A DNA stretch of 64,000 bases, taken from the NCBI GenBank assembly GCA_007833815.1, contig CP033464.1, positions 1,284,501 through 1,348,500 on the forward strand. The letters are read 5' to 3'. A model generated the notes under the pieces. The model was not told the DNA's origin. It ran no database searches and worked only from the letters and a program-made list of their open reading frames with translations. This document shows positions 43,533 to 53,133 of this stretch, in pieces; position 1 is the stretch's first letter, and each line of letters starts with the position of its first letter. The stretch comes from Brevibacillus laterosporus. GTDB lineage: Bacteria > Bacillota > Bacilli > Brevibacillales > Brevibacillaceae. The position numbers were made by a program, and so were the translations under genes.

Positions 43533-45161
43533 ATGAAAGGATTATCAAGAGATGAAGAGCGTCTATTACATGAACTATATAAACCTACTTCTAATTTTGC
43601 GTTATTAGATAAATCGAATGATATGGAGCAAGAAATCTTCTCTTACCTAGCTAAATCCGGTAGCATGGTCACTCTTCTTCATCTATTGCCTCTAGCTGTT
43701 GCAAGAAAAGAGAGTGCAATAGAAACGATACATATAATAATGAAAAGGCACTCCTATAGAAAAATGATTAGTCTAGATCAACATGTACGTAGAATAAATT
43801 TATATAATTATAGCCCTATTTTCAAACCATGGTATGAACTACAGCCAACCGATGTTACCTCTGTCTTATTGGAAAGTGAGCAGAGTGTTACATTTATTGG
43901 TGTATGTACATTTCATTCAAATGGATACGTTAGAGAAGCTGCTGTCAAAAAGTTAGGTAGCCAGTTTTCTGGACTAGAAATTCCGTTTCTTCTCCTACGT
44001 TTAAATGATTTTATTCCTACCATTCGTTTCCTAGCATTCAAAGCTTTGAAACAAAGAATACAGACTAAATTTGCTAGAAACTTTCTGTTGTCTATTTCGT
44101 TAGTTAAACATTTAGAAATATACTATAATCGTGAAAAATTTACCGATTTAGTAGAAGAGATTTATCGTTTGTTGAAAATGGATGATTGTCGAACTGAGCT
44201 TGTGAGCGGTTTTCATTCCTATGATCTTGATGTCCGACGTTTTTGTTTTCTGATGGCATGTAACCTTCCAGATATGAATCATAATGATATTTGTAGCCAG
44301 GCTTTTGCTCAAAAGGATATGTTTATTCGTCTTTATACGCTTCAGCAAGTGTCTACTAATTTGTCTAAAAACGAATTGATGAACTGGCTAAAATGTGCCA
44401 GAACAGATGTTTCTCCACCTGTAAGGCAATGTGCGCTTAAGATGATTGTCGACATTTTCCCAGAACAGGCTCCTGAAGAGTTGATAAAGGCACTTCTAGA
44501 TAGAAATAAAACGATTCGGGAGACAGCGAGATATTATCTAAGAGAGAAACCAATCGATTATGCAGCATACTACAGAGAAAAATTGAGCCATTCAGAACAG
44601 CAAGTGATACAGGTAGCGATTACAGGATTAGGTGAAACGGGTTCAAAAACGGATGCTTCTTGGATATTGGCATTTATAAATCATGAAAAAGCCCGAATTA
44701 GTAGTGCTGCTGTTAAGGCATTGTCCAACCTTGATGCAGACAATTATGAGGAAGTGTTTATTACGTCTCTGCAAGCTGATAAACGTGGTGTATCCCGTGA
44801 AGCAAGACAAGCTCTTTCGCAATTGGTTACAGTCTCTCATGCTGAAAGACTTTGGGACATTTATCAAGAAGATGATCGTATACATGTACAGAAAAATATT
44901 TTAAATTTGTTCAAGCTAGTGGGAAAGCGAGACAGTATTTTTTATTTATTACGTGCTTGTATAGTTTCAAAGGAAGAAGTTAGAGTGCAGGCAGAGCGGT
45001 ATGTAATAACTTGGATTAGAGGATACGGTACTATATTTTATATCTCCTTATCTAAAGAAAAGTGGAATGTGCTACAACTACTTTTACAGCAAGTGAATAA
45101 CTATTTGTCTCAAAATACAGTGGATGAAATGACAAATCTTATTGAGAGAAACAAGTATTAG
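43533..45161 (+). CDS. HEAT-repeat-like helical protein of unknown function
   Basis: About 542 residues, almost all predicted helical, with a recurring pattern typical of HEAT repeats (for example SNGYVREAAVKKLG, PTIRFLAFKALKQR, RTDVSPPVRQCALKMI, KTIRETARYYLRE, ARISSAAVKALSN). No enzymatic motif, signal peptide or membrane helix is seen. ATG 43533 follows AAGGAG by six bases and is preferred to 43512. HEAT proteins act as scaffolds; partner unknown. The 200 bases upstream contain an imperfect GTTTCT/AGAAAC hairpin (about 43367-43401). Confidence 0.7.
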   Translation: MKGLSRDEERLLHELYKPTSNFALLDKSNDMEQEIFSYLAKSGSMVTLLHLLPLAVARKESAIETIHIIMKRHSYRKMISLDQHVRRINLYNYSPIFKPWYELQPTDVTSVLLESEQSVTFIGVCTFHSNGYVREAAVKKLGSQFSGLEIPFLLLRLNDFIPTIRFLAFKALKQRIQTKFARNFLLSISLVKHLEIYYNREKFTDLVEEIYRLLKMDDCRTELVSGFHSYDLDVRRFCFLMACNLPDMNHNDICSQAFAQKDMFIRLYTLQQVSTNLSKNELMNWLKCARTDVSPPVRQCALKMIVDIFPEQAPEELIKALLDRNKTIRETARYYLREKPIDYAAYYREKLSHSEQQVIQVAITGLGETGSKTDASWILAFINHEKARISSAAVKALSNLDADNYEEVFITSLQADKRGVSREARQALSQLVTVSHAERLWDIYQEDDRIHVQKNILNLFKLVGKRDSIFYLLRACIVSKEEVRVQAERYVITWIRGYGTIFYISLSKEKWNVLQLLLQQVNNYLSQNTVDEMTNLIERNKY

Positions 45162-45243
45162 GAAGTAGGATCAAGAAGAATAGTGAAGGGGCGGTCACCT
45201 ACATCGAAGCTTTCCATTTCAAGGAATAGAAGGAGTGATAACT

Positions 45244-45453
45244 TTGAGTCAGATCAACATAATACCTATTGGACAAGTTACGTCTTCAGTGACTGACAAA
45301 GTATATGAAGGCTGGGGGGAGATGATTTCATACATAGATGCAAACGATAAGACGTTTGTCTTAGACATCAAACCATACATTAGTGAGTTTGATTCAAGAG
45401 AAAATGTTCGTATACCACTGTGGATGAATGAGTTAATGAAGAATTATTTCTAA
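45244..45453 (+). pseudogene. TrmO/TsaA-like ORF lacking its central domain
   Basis: The 69-residue ORF is read from TTG 45244, 8 bases after AAGGAG. Its N-terminus, INIIPIGQVTSS, resembles the first strand of TrmO (YaeB/TsaA), the SAM-dependent tRNA t6A methyltransferase. Its C-terminus, LDIKPYISEFDS then PLWMNEL, resembles the closing strand of the same domain. The roughly 100 central residues that bind SAM are missing. It is either a decayed gene joined by an in-frame deletion or a small derived protein. The good ribosome-binding site and open frame leave expression possible. Confidence 0.55.
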
Positions 45454-45473
45454 AGTCTAACGGTGAGTTAGGT

Positions 45474-45512
45474 AAAAAGGGCGCAGACAATTAAAGTAGG
45501 CACCCTTTTTTT
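45474..45512. terminator. Bidirectional terminator between convergent genes
   Basis: AAAAAGGGCGC pairs with GCACCCTTTTT with one mismatch over a 15-base loop. A and T runs on both sides allow termination of the TrmO-like ORF and of the formamidase gene from the other strand. Confidence 0.65.
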
Positions 45513-45557
45513 CATAGGCAGAAGTGATTCTATCTAGTTTGTAATCATTTCGACTTA

Positions 45558-46496
45558 TTATTTTGTATCAACTAATCTATCGTTCTCTAACACCGCGTGT
45601 ACACCTACAACATCGTTCACCAACTGAGTGATGCGCAAATCGACGACGAGGCTGGCTAGATTTAAGGCTTCTTTTCGCTCATAGCCGTATAGCTCCTGCA
45701 TCCAATCAATCATGCCCTCCAGTGCAATCATGGAGGCTTCATGTAAATCTTTATGGAAACCAAAAGTGATTTTACTAGACGGTGTTTGTGCTCTTGGGTA
45801 AGAAAGTACTTGATCTACCACTGTAAGAGTCAGGTCAACCAACTCCATAGGGCACTCTATTGCAAGGCCAGATACTTCCCCATCACCTTGGGCTGCATGT
45901 CCGTCCCCTACGGAAAAAAGCCCACCATCAACAGGAATAGGTAAATATAAGGTGCTTCCGGGCACTAGCTCTTTGCAATCTATGTTACCGCCACAGTAGC
46001 GAGGAGGAGTAGTGGAATGAATACCTGGTTCATCTGGGGGCATACCCAACACCCCCATAAATGGGTGAAGGCGAATTTTATGTCCTCTATCGCTAGTTCC
46101 TATCATGCTAGTCGCATCCAGTTTCCAGACTAAACCATACTGTCTTCCTTCATGCATCCCTAAACGATTGTTTACGTCACTAGTAAATCCACCACCTCCA
46201 CTCCAGCCCCATGTACCTACGCGTAATTCATTAATATGTATGGCCAAGCTTTGACCAGCCTTGGCTTCGGAAATGTATAAGGGGCCAATGAGGGCATGCC
46301 CACTATCTTGGGGATGTTCACGAGTACAAAACTCTATTCTTCTACCGTCTACCTGTTCAGGACCAGCGTTCCAATCTGCATCAAGCGTCTCAAATCGAAC
46401 AGTATCACCAGAATGGATTGTCAGAATAGGGGCAGATTCTCTGCTGTAAGAACCATGCAGAGTCGATCGTTCAGGGCGGATTGTATGTGTAGCCAT
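45558..46496 (-). CDS. Acetamidase/formamidase family protein
   Basis: The 312-residue protein matches the FmdA/AmdA family: SGDTVRFETLDADWNAGPEQ near the N-terminus, GPLYISEAKAGQSLAIHI, TWGWSGGGGF, the CGGNIDCKEL active-site region with conserved Cys, and SVGDGHAAQGDGEVSG. These metal-dependent enzymes hydrolyse formamide or acetamide to the acid and ammonia. AAGGAGG precedes the ATG. It is a cytoplasmic nitrogen-scavenging enzyme, single gene, same strand as nrdDG, with about 90 bases between. Confidence 0.88.
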   Translation of the reverse strand: MATHTIRPERSTLHGSYSRESAPILTIHSGDTVRFETLDADWNAGPEQVDGRRIEFCTREHPQDSGHALIGPLYISEAKAGQSLAIHINELRVGTWGWSGGGGFTSDVNNRLGMHEGRQYGLVWKLDATSMIGTSDRGHKIRLHPFMGVLGMPPDEPGIHSTTPPRYCGGNIDCKELVPGSTLYLPIPVDGGLFSVGDGHAAQGDGEVSGLAIECPMELVDLTLTVVDQVLSYPRAQTPSSKITFGFHKDLHEASMIALEGMIDWMQELYGYERKEALNLASLVVDLRITQLVNDVVGVHAVLENDRLVDTK

Positions 46497-46585
46497 AACT
46501 AATTGCCTCCTTGGTAGATTATTACAATAACTTTATATCAGGATAATACCGAGGAGGTAAAAGGTACAGGTTTATTTATTTCTAT

Positions 46586-47095
46586 TTACGCCCATTCTAT
46601 AGCAGCACCTAATGAAAGACTTTTTTTCACATCAATGATCCGCTGATTACGACTACCACGAAAGCGCAAGGAGGTATCCTTTTCTTCGCTTTTAAATTTT
46701 CCATCAATGATGACATCACATAGCTCTAATAGCTGACGGTGTTTGTCTTGATGGAGCAACGCTTCAAAAGTAAATCCAGTGTAGGCCCAGACTGTCTTAT
46801 CTGGACAAGCGTTGCGAAAGCTGGTGACAAAGGAGATACAAGCATCTGCTGAGAAAAAAGGATCTCCTCCACAGAGGGTCATGCCATGTAATAATGGATT
46901 AGTTGAAATCTCCTGAATCACTTCTTGTTGGCGTGAAGGCGTAAAAGCTTGACCGTAGTTGAAGTCCCACGATTCAGGATTAAAGCAACCTGGGCAAGCA
47001 TGACGGCAGCCGCTCACAAAAACGACTGCTCGCAATCCAATGCCTTCATTGATGCTTTCGCTTCGATAGTCGCAGATATGCATGAGTTGATTCAC
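46586..47095 (-). CDS. nrdG: Anaerobic ribonucleotide reductase activating protein (radical SAM)
   Basis: The 169-residue radical SAM enzyme has CRHACPGC near residue 30, the CxxxCxxC motif that binds the 4Fe-4S cluster, followed by TLCGGDPFF (about 75) for SAM binding. It installs the glycyl radical on NrdD. The start codon overlaps the nrdD stop by four bases (ATGA), so the two are translationally coupled. Confidence 0.93.
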   Translation of the reverse strand: MNQLMHICDYRSESINEGIGLRAVVFVSGCRHACPGCFNPESWDFNYGQAFTPSRQQEVIQEISTNPLLHGMTLCGGDPFFSADACISFVTSFRNACPDKTVWAYTGFTFEALLHQDKHRQLLELCDVIIDGKFKSEEKDTSLRFRGSRNQRIIDVKKSLSLGAAIEWA

Positions 47096-49350
47096 TGGTG
47101 TTTCACCCGATCCAGCACCTCAGCTTGTTTTGCAGAGTTAAAACGTTCTGTATAATCGCCTGTAATGTAGCCAGTCACACGGCGCAGTCGTTGAAAATGA
47201 ACAGAATTCTCATCGCTCCCACAACTTGGACAACTCATGCCGATAATCCCTTCAAAGCCACAATGTGGACAGCGATCCAGTGGATGATTAATGGAGAAAT
47301 ATCCTACGTTGCTTTTTAATGCGTGCTGAACAATCTGCTGAAAAGCTACCGTATTTTGTCTGGCATTTCCATCTAGCTCAATATAGGTAATGGCCCCCGC
47401 GTTGCATAGCTCATGGAAAGGTGCTTCTAGCTTAATTTTTTGGAAAGCTGGTAGGGAATAGTAGACTGGAATGTGAAAGGAATTGGTATAGTATTCACGA
47501 TCCGTAATTCCTGTGAGCTTACCATGTGTTTTTTGATCAGCTTTCGTAAATTTACCTGACAAGCCTTCAGCAGGAGTAGCGAATAAAGTAATGTTCAAGT
47601 TGTGTTTTTCGCTCATATCATCGCAGTATTGTCGCATGAATGAAATAACAGAGAGAGCGCGTTTGTATACCTCAGTATCTTCCCCGTGGTGTTTTCCATA
47701 AAGGGCATACATACATTCTGCTAATCCAATAAAACCTACAGCAAGGCTACCGTGTTTAATTAACTCAGCTACCTCTTGATCAGGATGTAAATCTTTACCG
47801 CCCTCCCAGACACCTTCGCGCATCATGAAATCCGATGCTTTCGCTGGTTGTTTGGCTTGAATACCAAAGCGGTGAATTAACCCATTGATAGCTGTATCCA
47901 TATAAGTTTGTAGCGCTTTGTAAAAGCCAGCTATGTTTGCTTGATCGCGTTGTTCTCGACAAATGCCGTATTCAATCCCCAATTTTACAAGATTGATCGT
48001 GTTAAACGAGAGATTTCCCTTTCCGCTACTATAATTTCGTCCAAAACGGTCTGAGATAGATCTTGTCCGGCATCCCATCGTAGCGATAATAGTATTAGGA
48101 TCATCCTCACGATAGTAAATGAGATTGAAGGTAGCATCTACATTGACAAAATTAGGGTAGAGACGCTTGCTGGAGCATTCAATCGCTTTTTGGAACAGGT
48201 CATAGTTCGGATCGCTCTCTGCCTGATTAACCCCTGTTTTGCATTGAAAGATATGCTGTGGGAAGATCGGTGTTTCGCCATTTCCTAATCCTTTAATTGT
48301 TGCATTCAATAGCGCATGCGAGACCAAGCGTCCTTCCGTAGAGGTACACATGCCATAATTAAGGGAAGTAAAAGGAATTTGTCCCCCGGCTCGGCTGCTC
48401 ATCGTATTCAGATTGTGGATGAGAGATTCAGCTGCCTGATGGGTTTCTGATACTGTTTCTTCTAAGGCATAGGCATAGCTCTGTGGAAAATCCTGCTTTA
48501 GTTTTTCGTTATCCATATAAAGCTGGTCATCATTTAAGTCGGACAAAGTAAGATCGAAACCTTCGTTAAAATAATGAATTCCCTTTTTAACATGTTTGAC
48601 GAAGGATTTTCGGACATATGGAGCGAGGTCCCAGTCAATTTTGTTAGCGGAAACACCACCGAATTGGCTGTTTTGCTGAGATTGAAAGATAATTGCAACC
48701 AGAGCCATTGCAGTCATAATACTCTGTGGGGTGCGAACTGATCCGTTTCCTGTATTAAATCCATCTGCTAGTAGGCGATCAAAAGGAATGAAAATACAGT
48801 TGGTTGTTCCAATTGCATACTGATCCAAATCATGGACATAAACATAATGTTGATCGATGGCTTCACGTAGCTCGGTAGGTAGAACATATTGTTTCACATG
48901 CCATTTGGCGTATTCGGAGCCCATTTTACTCATTTTTCCGCTGAATGATTCTCCGTTCACATTGGCGTTTTCTCGGAGTAAATCCATATCCTGTAGACCG
49001 ATTACGGCTTCACTAATGTTGTATAGTTCGCTTTGTTTTAGGCGATTGCGATCCCGTTGTTGACGGTAAGAAGTAAAAGAATGAGCGATGTCATTGTGAT
49101 ATTTTTCACATAAATGTGCGATAAGTAACTCATGGACTGTTTGTGTGAAAAGTGGCTTCACTTTGTTATTTTGTTTTTGCTCCGAGGTAAGTAGTTGCTG
49201 TTCAAGCTGCTCTTGAATCCAAAGGGCAATCTCTTCACAAAGTGCCGAATTTGCAGTTCCTGTTACAGCCAAGCATGCTTGGGTAATTGCTGTGTTAATC
49301 TTTTCTACCTGAAAAATTTCCTGACGACCATCGCGTTTCATTATAAGCAT
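47092..49350 (-). CDS. nrdD: Anaerobic ribonucleoside-triphosphate reductase, class III
   Basis: About 752 residues from the ATG at 49350. AGGAGG lies 9 bases upstream of this start, whereas the 51-residue extension to 49503 is not NrdD-like. An ATP-cone (KRDGRQEIFQVEKINTAITQACL) opens the protein. The catalytic core follows. Near the C-terminus are the zinc ribbon CPHCG...CPSCG and the glycyl radical site RVTGY. It makes deoxyribonucleotides without oxygen. Two NrdR boxes lie 150 bases upstream on the template side. Confidence 0.95.
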   Translation of the reverse strand: MLIMKRDGRQEIFQVEKINTAITQACLAVTGTANSALCEEIALWIQEQLEQQLLTSEQKQNNKVKPLFTQTVHELLIAHLCEKYHNDIAHSFTSYRQQRDRNRLKQSELYNISEAVIGLQDMDLLRENANVNGESFSGKMSKMGSEYAKWHVKQYVLPTELREAIDQHYVYVHDLDQYAIGTTNCIFIPFDRLLADGFNTGNGSVRTPQSIMTAMALVAIIFQSQQNSQFGGVSANKIDWDLAPYVRKSFVKHVKKGIHYFNEGFDLTLSDLNDDQLYMDNEKLKQDFPQSYAYALEETVSETHQAAESLIHNLNTMSSRAGGQIPFTSLNYGMCTSTEGRLVSHALLNATIKGLGNGETPIFPQHIFQCKTGVNQAESDPNYDLFQKAIECSSKRLYPNFVNVDATFNLIYYREDDPNTIIATMGCRTRSISDRFGRNYSSGKGNLSFNTINLVKLGIEYGICREQRDQANIAGFYKALQTYMDTAINGLIHRFGIQAKQPAKASDFMMREGVWEGGKDLHPDQEVAELIKHGSLAVGFIGLAECMYALYGKHHGEDTEVYKRALSVISFMRQYCDDMSEKHNLNITLFATPAEGLSGKFTKADQKTHGKLTGITDREYYTNSFHIPVYYSLPAFQKIKLEAPFHELCNAGAITYIELDGNARQNTVAFQQIVQHALKSNVGYFSINHPLDRCPHCGFEGIIGMSCPSCGSDENSVHFQRLRRVTGYITGDYTERFNSAKQAEVLDRVKHQ

Positions 49351-49500
49351 GAAAAAAAGCCTCCTGTAATTGTAAAAGCCTGATATTTGAGTAAAGAAAT
49401 ACGACGATATGGAATAAAGTGGTAATAATCCGATTAAAATGTAAGAAGCATTTCCCCCAATTTTTAAAAAGGGAAAATGCTTCCGTAAATGTGATTTACG

Positions 49501-49546
49501 CACAATATATAGTCTACGAATTACAAATTACATCAATATATCGTAT
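49501..49546 (-). promoter_or_regulatory. Tandem NrdR boxes upstream of nrdDG
   Basis: CACAATATATAGTC at 49501-49514 and TCAATATATCGTAT at 49533-49546 both follow the NrdR-box pattern with an AATATAT core. Their matching positions (49503 and 49534) are 31 bases apart, the three-turn spacing known for NrdR, the ATP/dATP-responsive repressor of reductase operons. Confidence 0.75.
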
Positions 49547-49621
49547 GTGTCAAATGACGGTACTGTGACTATAGCAGTTAGATACATATGCTACAAATAG
49601 TCAGACATGATCTTTTCAGTG

Positions 49622-49901
49622 TCATATGGCGTCACACCGCGCAGGGGACAGCTTACTAGATGTGAATAGTAAACCTACTACCAGCGCAATAATTTCTTTT
49701 AACGGAATATCTAACTGCACAAGCTTATCCAAAACCTGATATTCTTGTATAAAGAAAACTTAGATCATCCTTGTCTGTTGCAAAGAGAGGGGTTTTGGAT
49801 TGAAGGAGATTCCAGAAGATTTGCTCAAATTCTGCTTCATCTCCAAGATCAATGACGGTTAATTGATTACGATCAAGTAAGGGAATGAGAAACGATGACA
49901 A
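49622..49901 (-). pseudogene. Remnant of a gene of unknown family, frameshifted
   Basis: Two minus-strand reading frames look protein-like and join across one frameshift near 49735-49755. The first runs from about 49901 (TTG) and gives VIDLGDEAEFEQIFWNLL and KTPLFATDKDDLSFLY. The second continues QEYQVLDKLVQLDIPLKEII and ends ALVVGLLFTSSKLSPARCDAI at 49622. Neither has a good start site, and the first overlaps the 5' end of the oxidoreductase gene by a few bases. I do not recognise the family. It could also be chance. Confidence 0.35.
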
Positions 49902-51919
49902 AAGAGCACATCAATGTTTGCCCCCATGATTGTTGGGACACCTGTAGTATGACAGTGACCGTAGATGAAGCTGGAAAGGCTGTGAAAATTCGCGGTAACA
50001 AAGAACACCCTGTAACCAAGGGCTTTCTGTGCATCAAGGTAAATAATTATTTGGAGCGGGTTTATCACCCAGAGCGAATCTTGTATCCAATGAAGAGAAT
50101 CGGTAAAAAAGGGGAAGGAGCATTTGAACAAATCTCGTGGGAGGAAGCAATTCAACAAATTACAGATGCCTTCAAGGAGACTATACGTCAATATGGACCT
50201 GAAGCTGTATTACCTTATAGCTATGCTGGTACCATGGGGCTGATAAACTACGGCAGTATGGATCGGCGCTTTTTTGGGAAAATGGGTGCTTCTCGTCTGG
50301 CCCGTACTTTATGTGCATCAGCAGCATCAGCAGCTCTACACTCTGTATACGGAACACGACTCGGTGTTGATCCAGAAGACATGGTACACTCACGCTTGAT
50401 TATCGCCTGGGGTACCAATACCATTCATACTAACGTCCATCAGTTCCCGATTATGGAAGAGGCAAGAAAGAATGGTGCAGTATTGGTGGTCATTGATCCT
50501 TATAAGCATGAAACGGCGGAAAAAGCTGATATTCATCTGCAAATTAGACCGGGTACAGATAGCGCTCTTGCATTGGGCATGATGCATTTATTAATCAATA
50601 ATGATCAGCTGGACCATGCCTACATTACCAACTATCTACAAGGCTTTGAAGAACTAAAAGAGCGAGTAAAACCATATACTCCAGCACATGTTGCCGATAT
50701 TACTGGGCTAACGGAGCAAGAAATAATCGAGTTTACACAATTATATGCGACCACTAAGGCTTCCCTTATTCGCTGTGGATTCGGTCCACAACGCCATACA
50801 ACTGGGGGAGAAATCATTCGTACGTTGGCGGTACTTCCAGCCTTAACAGGAGCTTGGAAAGAGCTAGGCGGCGGTTTTTTACTCGCAAATATGGATGTAG
50901 GAATTAATTATGAGAATCTGTATCGGCCCGATGTTTATGAGGGAAATCCTCGAGAAATAAACTGTGCACAATTAGGCTCTGCCTTGTTGCAACGCGAAAA
51001 ACCAGTAAAAGCCCTTTATGTCTACAACAGTAATCCAGCTTTAGTTACCCCTGACGCTAACAAGGTTACGGAAGGATTAATGCGAGAAGATTTGTTTACC
51101 ATTGTCCATGAGCAGCATATGACAGAAACTTGTCGCTATGCTGATATTATATTGCCTGCTACAACAACCTTGGAGCATGTAGATATTCATACGTCCTACT
51201 GGCATTTGTATGTACAGGTAAATGAACCTTCTATTGAGCCTTTGGGGGAAGCTAAACCAAATACGGAGACATTTCGTTTGTTAGCCAAGGCGATGGGATA
51301 TACGGAAGACTGCTTTAGGGATAGTGATGAGGATTTGATTAGGCAGGCTTTGAATTCTCCCCACCCGTTTCTGAAAGGAATTACGTATGAGACGTTGAAA
51401 GAGAAGAAATATCAGAAAATATCGTTTGAAGGAGAACACTTCTTTCCTTTTCAGCAAGGCTTCCTGACCCCAAGCAAGAAGATCGAGGCGCTTGCCCCAC
51501 AAATGAAAGAGCTAGGCTTGGAGCCATTGGTTAACTACACACCGCTTGAGCAAAAAGAAGAAAATCCTGGGCAATATCCGCTACATTTTTTGACGGTGAA
51601 ATCAAAGCATTTCTTAAATTCCAGCTTTGGCAATGTAGAGACATTAAAGAAGCGAGAAAAAGAACCGGTCCTCTATATGAATCCCCAAGATGCACTTTCA
51701 CGAGGGATCGAAGAGGGAGATCAGGTGAAGGTATATAACGATCGTGGAGAGATAGTCCTCCCAGCTAAAATCAGCGAAAAAGTGGGAGTCGGTGTGTTAA
51801 TTACTCCTATTAATCTGTGGAAAAAGAATGTTAATGTGACAACCTCAGAAGCGTTAACAGATTTAGGTGGTGGGGCAACGTATTACACCAATTTTGTAGA
51901 AGCAGTCAAATTAGGATAG
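49895..51919 (+). CDS. Molybdopterin-dependent oxidoreductase
   Basis: The 674-residue protein belongs to the MopB (formate dehydrogenase/DMSO reductase-like) family. An N-terminal 4Fe-4S motif reads CPHDCWDTC, with a fourth Cys in GFLCIK. The middle contains molybdopterin-guanine-dinucleotide segments (WGTNTIHTN, VIDPYKHETAEKADIHLQIR). The C-terminal MopB_CT domain covers about 560-674 (GDQVKVYNDRGEIVLPAKIS). No Tat signal is present, so it is likely cytoplasmic. No partner subunits are adjacent. Substrate unknown. The IS element begins about ten bases after its stop. Confidence 0.88.
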   Translation: MTKEHINVCPHDCWDTCSMTVTVDEAGKAVKIRGNKEHPVTKGFLCIKVNNYLERVYHPERILYPMKRIGKKGEGAFEQISWEEAIQQITDAFKETIRQYGPEAVLPYSYAGTMGLINYGSMDRRFFGKMGASRLARTLCASAASAALHSVYGTRLGVDPEDMVHSRLIIAWGTNTIHTNVHQFPIMEEARKNGAVLVVIDPYKHETAEKADIHLQIRPGTDSALALGMMHLLINNDQLDHAYITNYLQGFEELKERVKPYTPAHVADITGLTEQEIIEFTQLYATTKASLIRCGFGPQRHTTGGEIIRTLAVLPALTGAWKELGGGFLLANMDVGINYENLYRPDVYEGNPREINCAQLGSALLQREKPVKALYVYNSNPALVTPDANKVTEGLMREDLFTIVHEQHMTETCRYADIILPATTTLEHVDIHTSYWHLYVQVNEPSIEPLGEAKPNTETFRLLAKAMGYTEDCFRDSDEDLIRQALNSPHPFLKGITYETLKEKKYQKISFEGEHFFPFQQGFLTPSKKIEALAPQMKELGLEPLVNYTPLEQKEENPGQYPLHFLTVKSKHFLNSSFGNVETLKKREKEPVLYMNPQDALSRGIEEGDQVKVYNDRGEIVLPAKISEKVGVGVLITPINLWKKNVNVTTSEALTDLGGGATYYTNFVEAVKLG

Positions 51920-51929
51920 AGGGTTGAGA

Positions 51930-52073
51930 CTCCCACGGCTAAAGCCGCAAGCTGACACCTTCGGTATTATTGGGATTCTTGGGTGGTAGACGGTCGTGCA
52001 TTTCTGCTAACCGTAGTTCCCCCAAGTTCAGGGCTGTCTCATCAGCCCGTCCTAAGACAGTGCATATAGCATC
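51930..52073 (-). ncRNA. Probable TnpB guide RNA (omegaRNA) / right end
   Basis: The noncoding stretch after the tnpB stop, read on the minus strand, ends in the GCGGCTTTAGCCGTGGGAG hairpin just before host DNA. In this family the TnpB guide RNA is encoded here, overlapping the tnpB 3' end, and its guide is copied from DNA just outside the element. Here that would be the 3' end of the oxidoreductase gene in antisense. Confidence 0.5.
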
Positions 52074-53129
52074 TTAGGCTGACAGACTGTTACCATCTGC
52101 CACAGGTTGATTCATGATATTGATCGCTCCAACCCGATCACGATGAGCGTTGAATCCGCATGAACATTCGTACCTTCTATCTTTCACTTTGTTCTTCTCC
52201 GCACAGGCAGGACAAGATTGAGAAGTGTAGGCAGGATTTACCTCCACAACCTTTATGCCGACAAGGTTTGCTTTGTAGGAGATGAATTGTTGAAGCTGAT
52301 AAAAAGTCCAACTATGCAGATTCTTTGCGTTTTTGCGGCTTGTTCTTGCCGTCTTGCGAATATTCTCTAGTCGTTCAAGCTTGATTATTGACACACCTTC
52401 CTGAATGGCTGTATCTACAATTTGCCGACTAATCTTATGGTTTTGATCTTTCATCCAACGTTGCTCTTTATTACCTAGCTTACGAATGGCAGACAATTTT
52501 TTGAGTTTACCTAATGTACGTCTACGTTGTTGGTGCTTTCTTCGTATGTACTTGTTTTGTCTGCCGTTTCCAAAGAATCGGGTTCTACCTATAGAAGTTA
52601 CAGAAACAGCAGGAACTTTCAAACCAAGATCAATACCCATGATGTTTTCGTTGTTTGTTACGCTTGTAGGTACTTCTACCGAAATTTGAGCGTACCATTT
52701 CCCTGACTTTTCGACGATGCGCATCAATCCAAGTTTGGCTTTTCTTAACAGTTCCATATCTCTGCTAGTCGCTGTAGCACGAAACGCTGTTTTCTTCGTC
52801 TTTTTATCTACAACGATAGGGAAAGCAACTGTATTTTCGGATACCGTGTAGTTTTGATTGTTAACGAAATATACAGATTTTTTAAGAATTGGACGAACAC
52901 CAAGTTTCTTGATTTTACTGAAAACAATTTTGGCATCACGAATCGCTTGATTACAAACGGCAGACGGAAGAATTGTTTCTACATCTTTTGTAGTCATTTT
53001 CGGAAATGCCCCTCGTTGTTCAGCCCGTTTGGTTAGTTGATTGACTACCCGAATGTACTCATTTCCTAATTGACGTAGAATGGCTGGTTGATCAGGAAAT
53101 ATGCGTATCTTAACGGTTAAAGCTTGCAT
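52074..53129 (-). CDS. tnpB: TnpB RNA-guided nuclease of IS605 type
   Basis: About 351 residues from ATG 53129, which follows GGGGTGA. The three RuvC carboxylates are visible: Asp in MGIDLGLKVP, Glu in IIKLERLEN, and Asp in NAHRDRVGAINI. The zinc ribbon CPAC...CSCG is intact, and the N-terminal helix-turn-helix-like OrfB domain is present. TnpB proteins cut DNA with an omegaRNA guide and help keep the element in place. All catalytic residues are retained, so it could be active. Confidence 0.9.
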   Translation of the reverse strand: MQALTVKIRIFPDQPAILRQLGNEYIRVVNQLTKRAEQRGAFPKMTTKDVETILPSAVCNQAIRDAKIVFSKIKKLGVRPILKKSVYFVNNQNYTVSENTVAFPIVVDKKTKKTAFRATATSRDMELLRKAKLGLMRIVEKSGKWYAQISVEVPTSVTNNENIMGIDLGLKVPAVSVTSIGRTRFFGNGRQNKYIRRKHQQRRRTLGKLKKLSAIRKLGNKEQRWMKDQNHKISRQIVDTAIQEGVSIIKLERLENIRKTARTSRKNAKNLHSWTFYQLQQFISYKANLVGIKVVEVNPAYTSQSCPACAEKNKVKDRRYECSCGFNAHRDRVGAINIMNQPVADGNSLSA

Positions 53130-53133
53130 GTGT

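Noticed and set aside
49351-49503. 51-residue N-terminal extension of NrdD
   Set aside because: Hydrophobic and unlike NrdD; AGGAGG lies inside it, placed correctly for the internal ATG at 49350.
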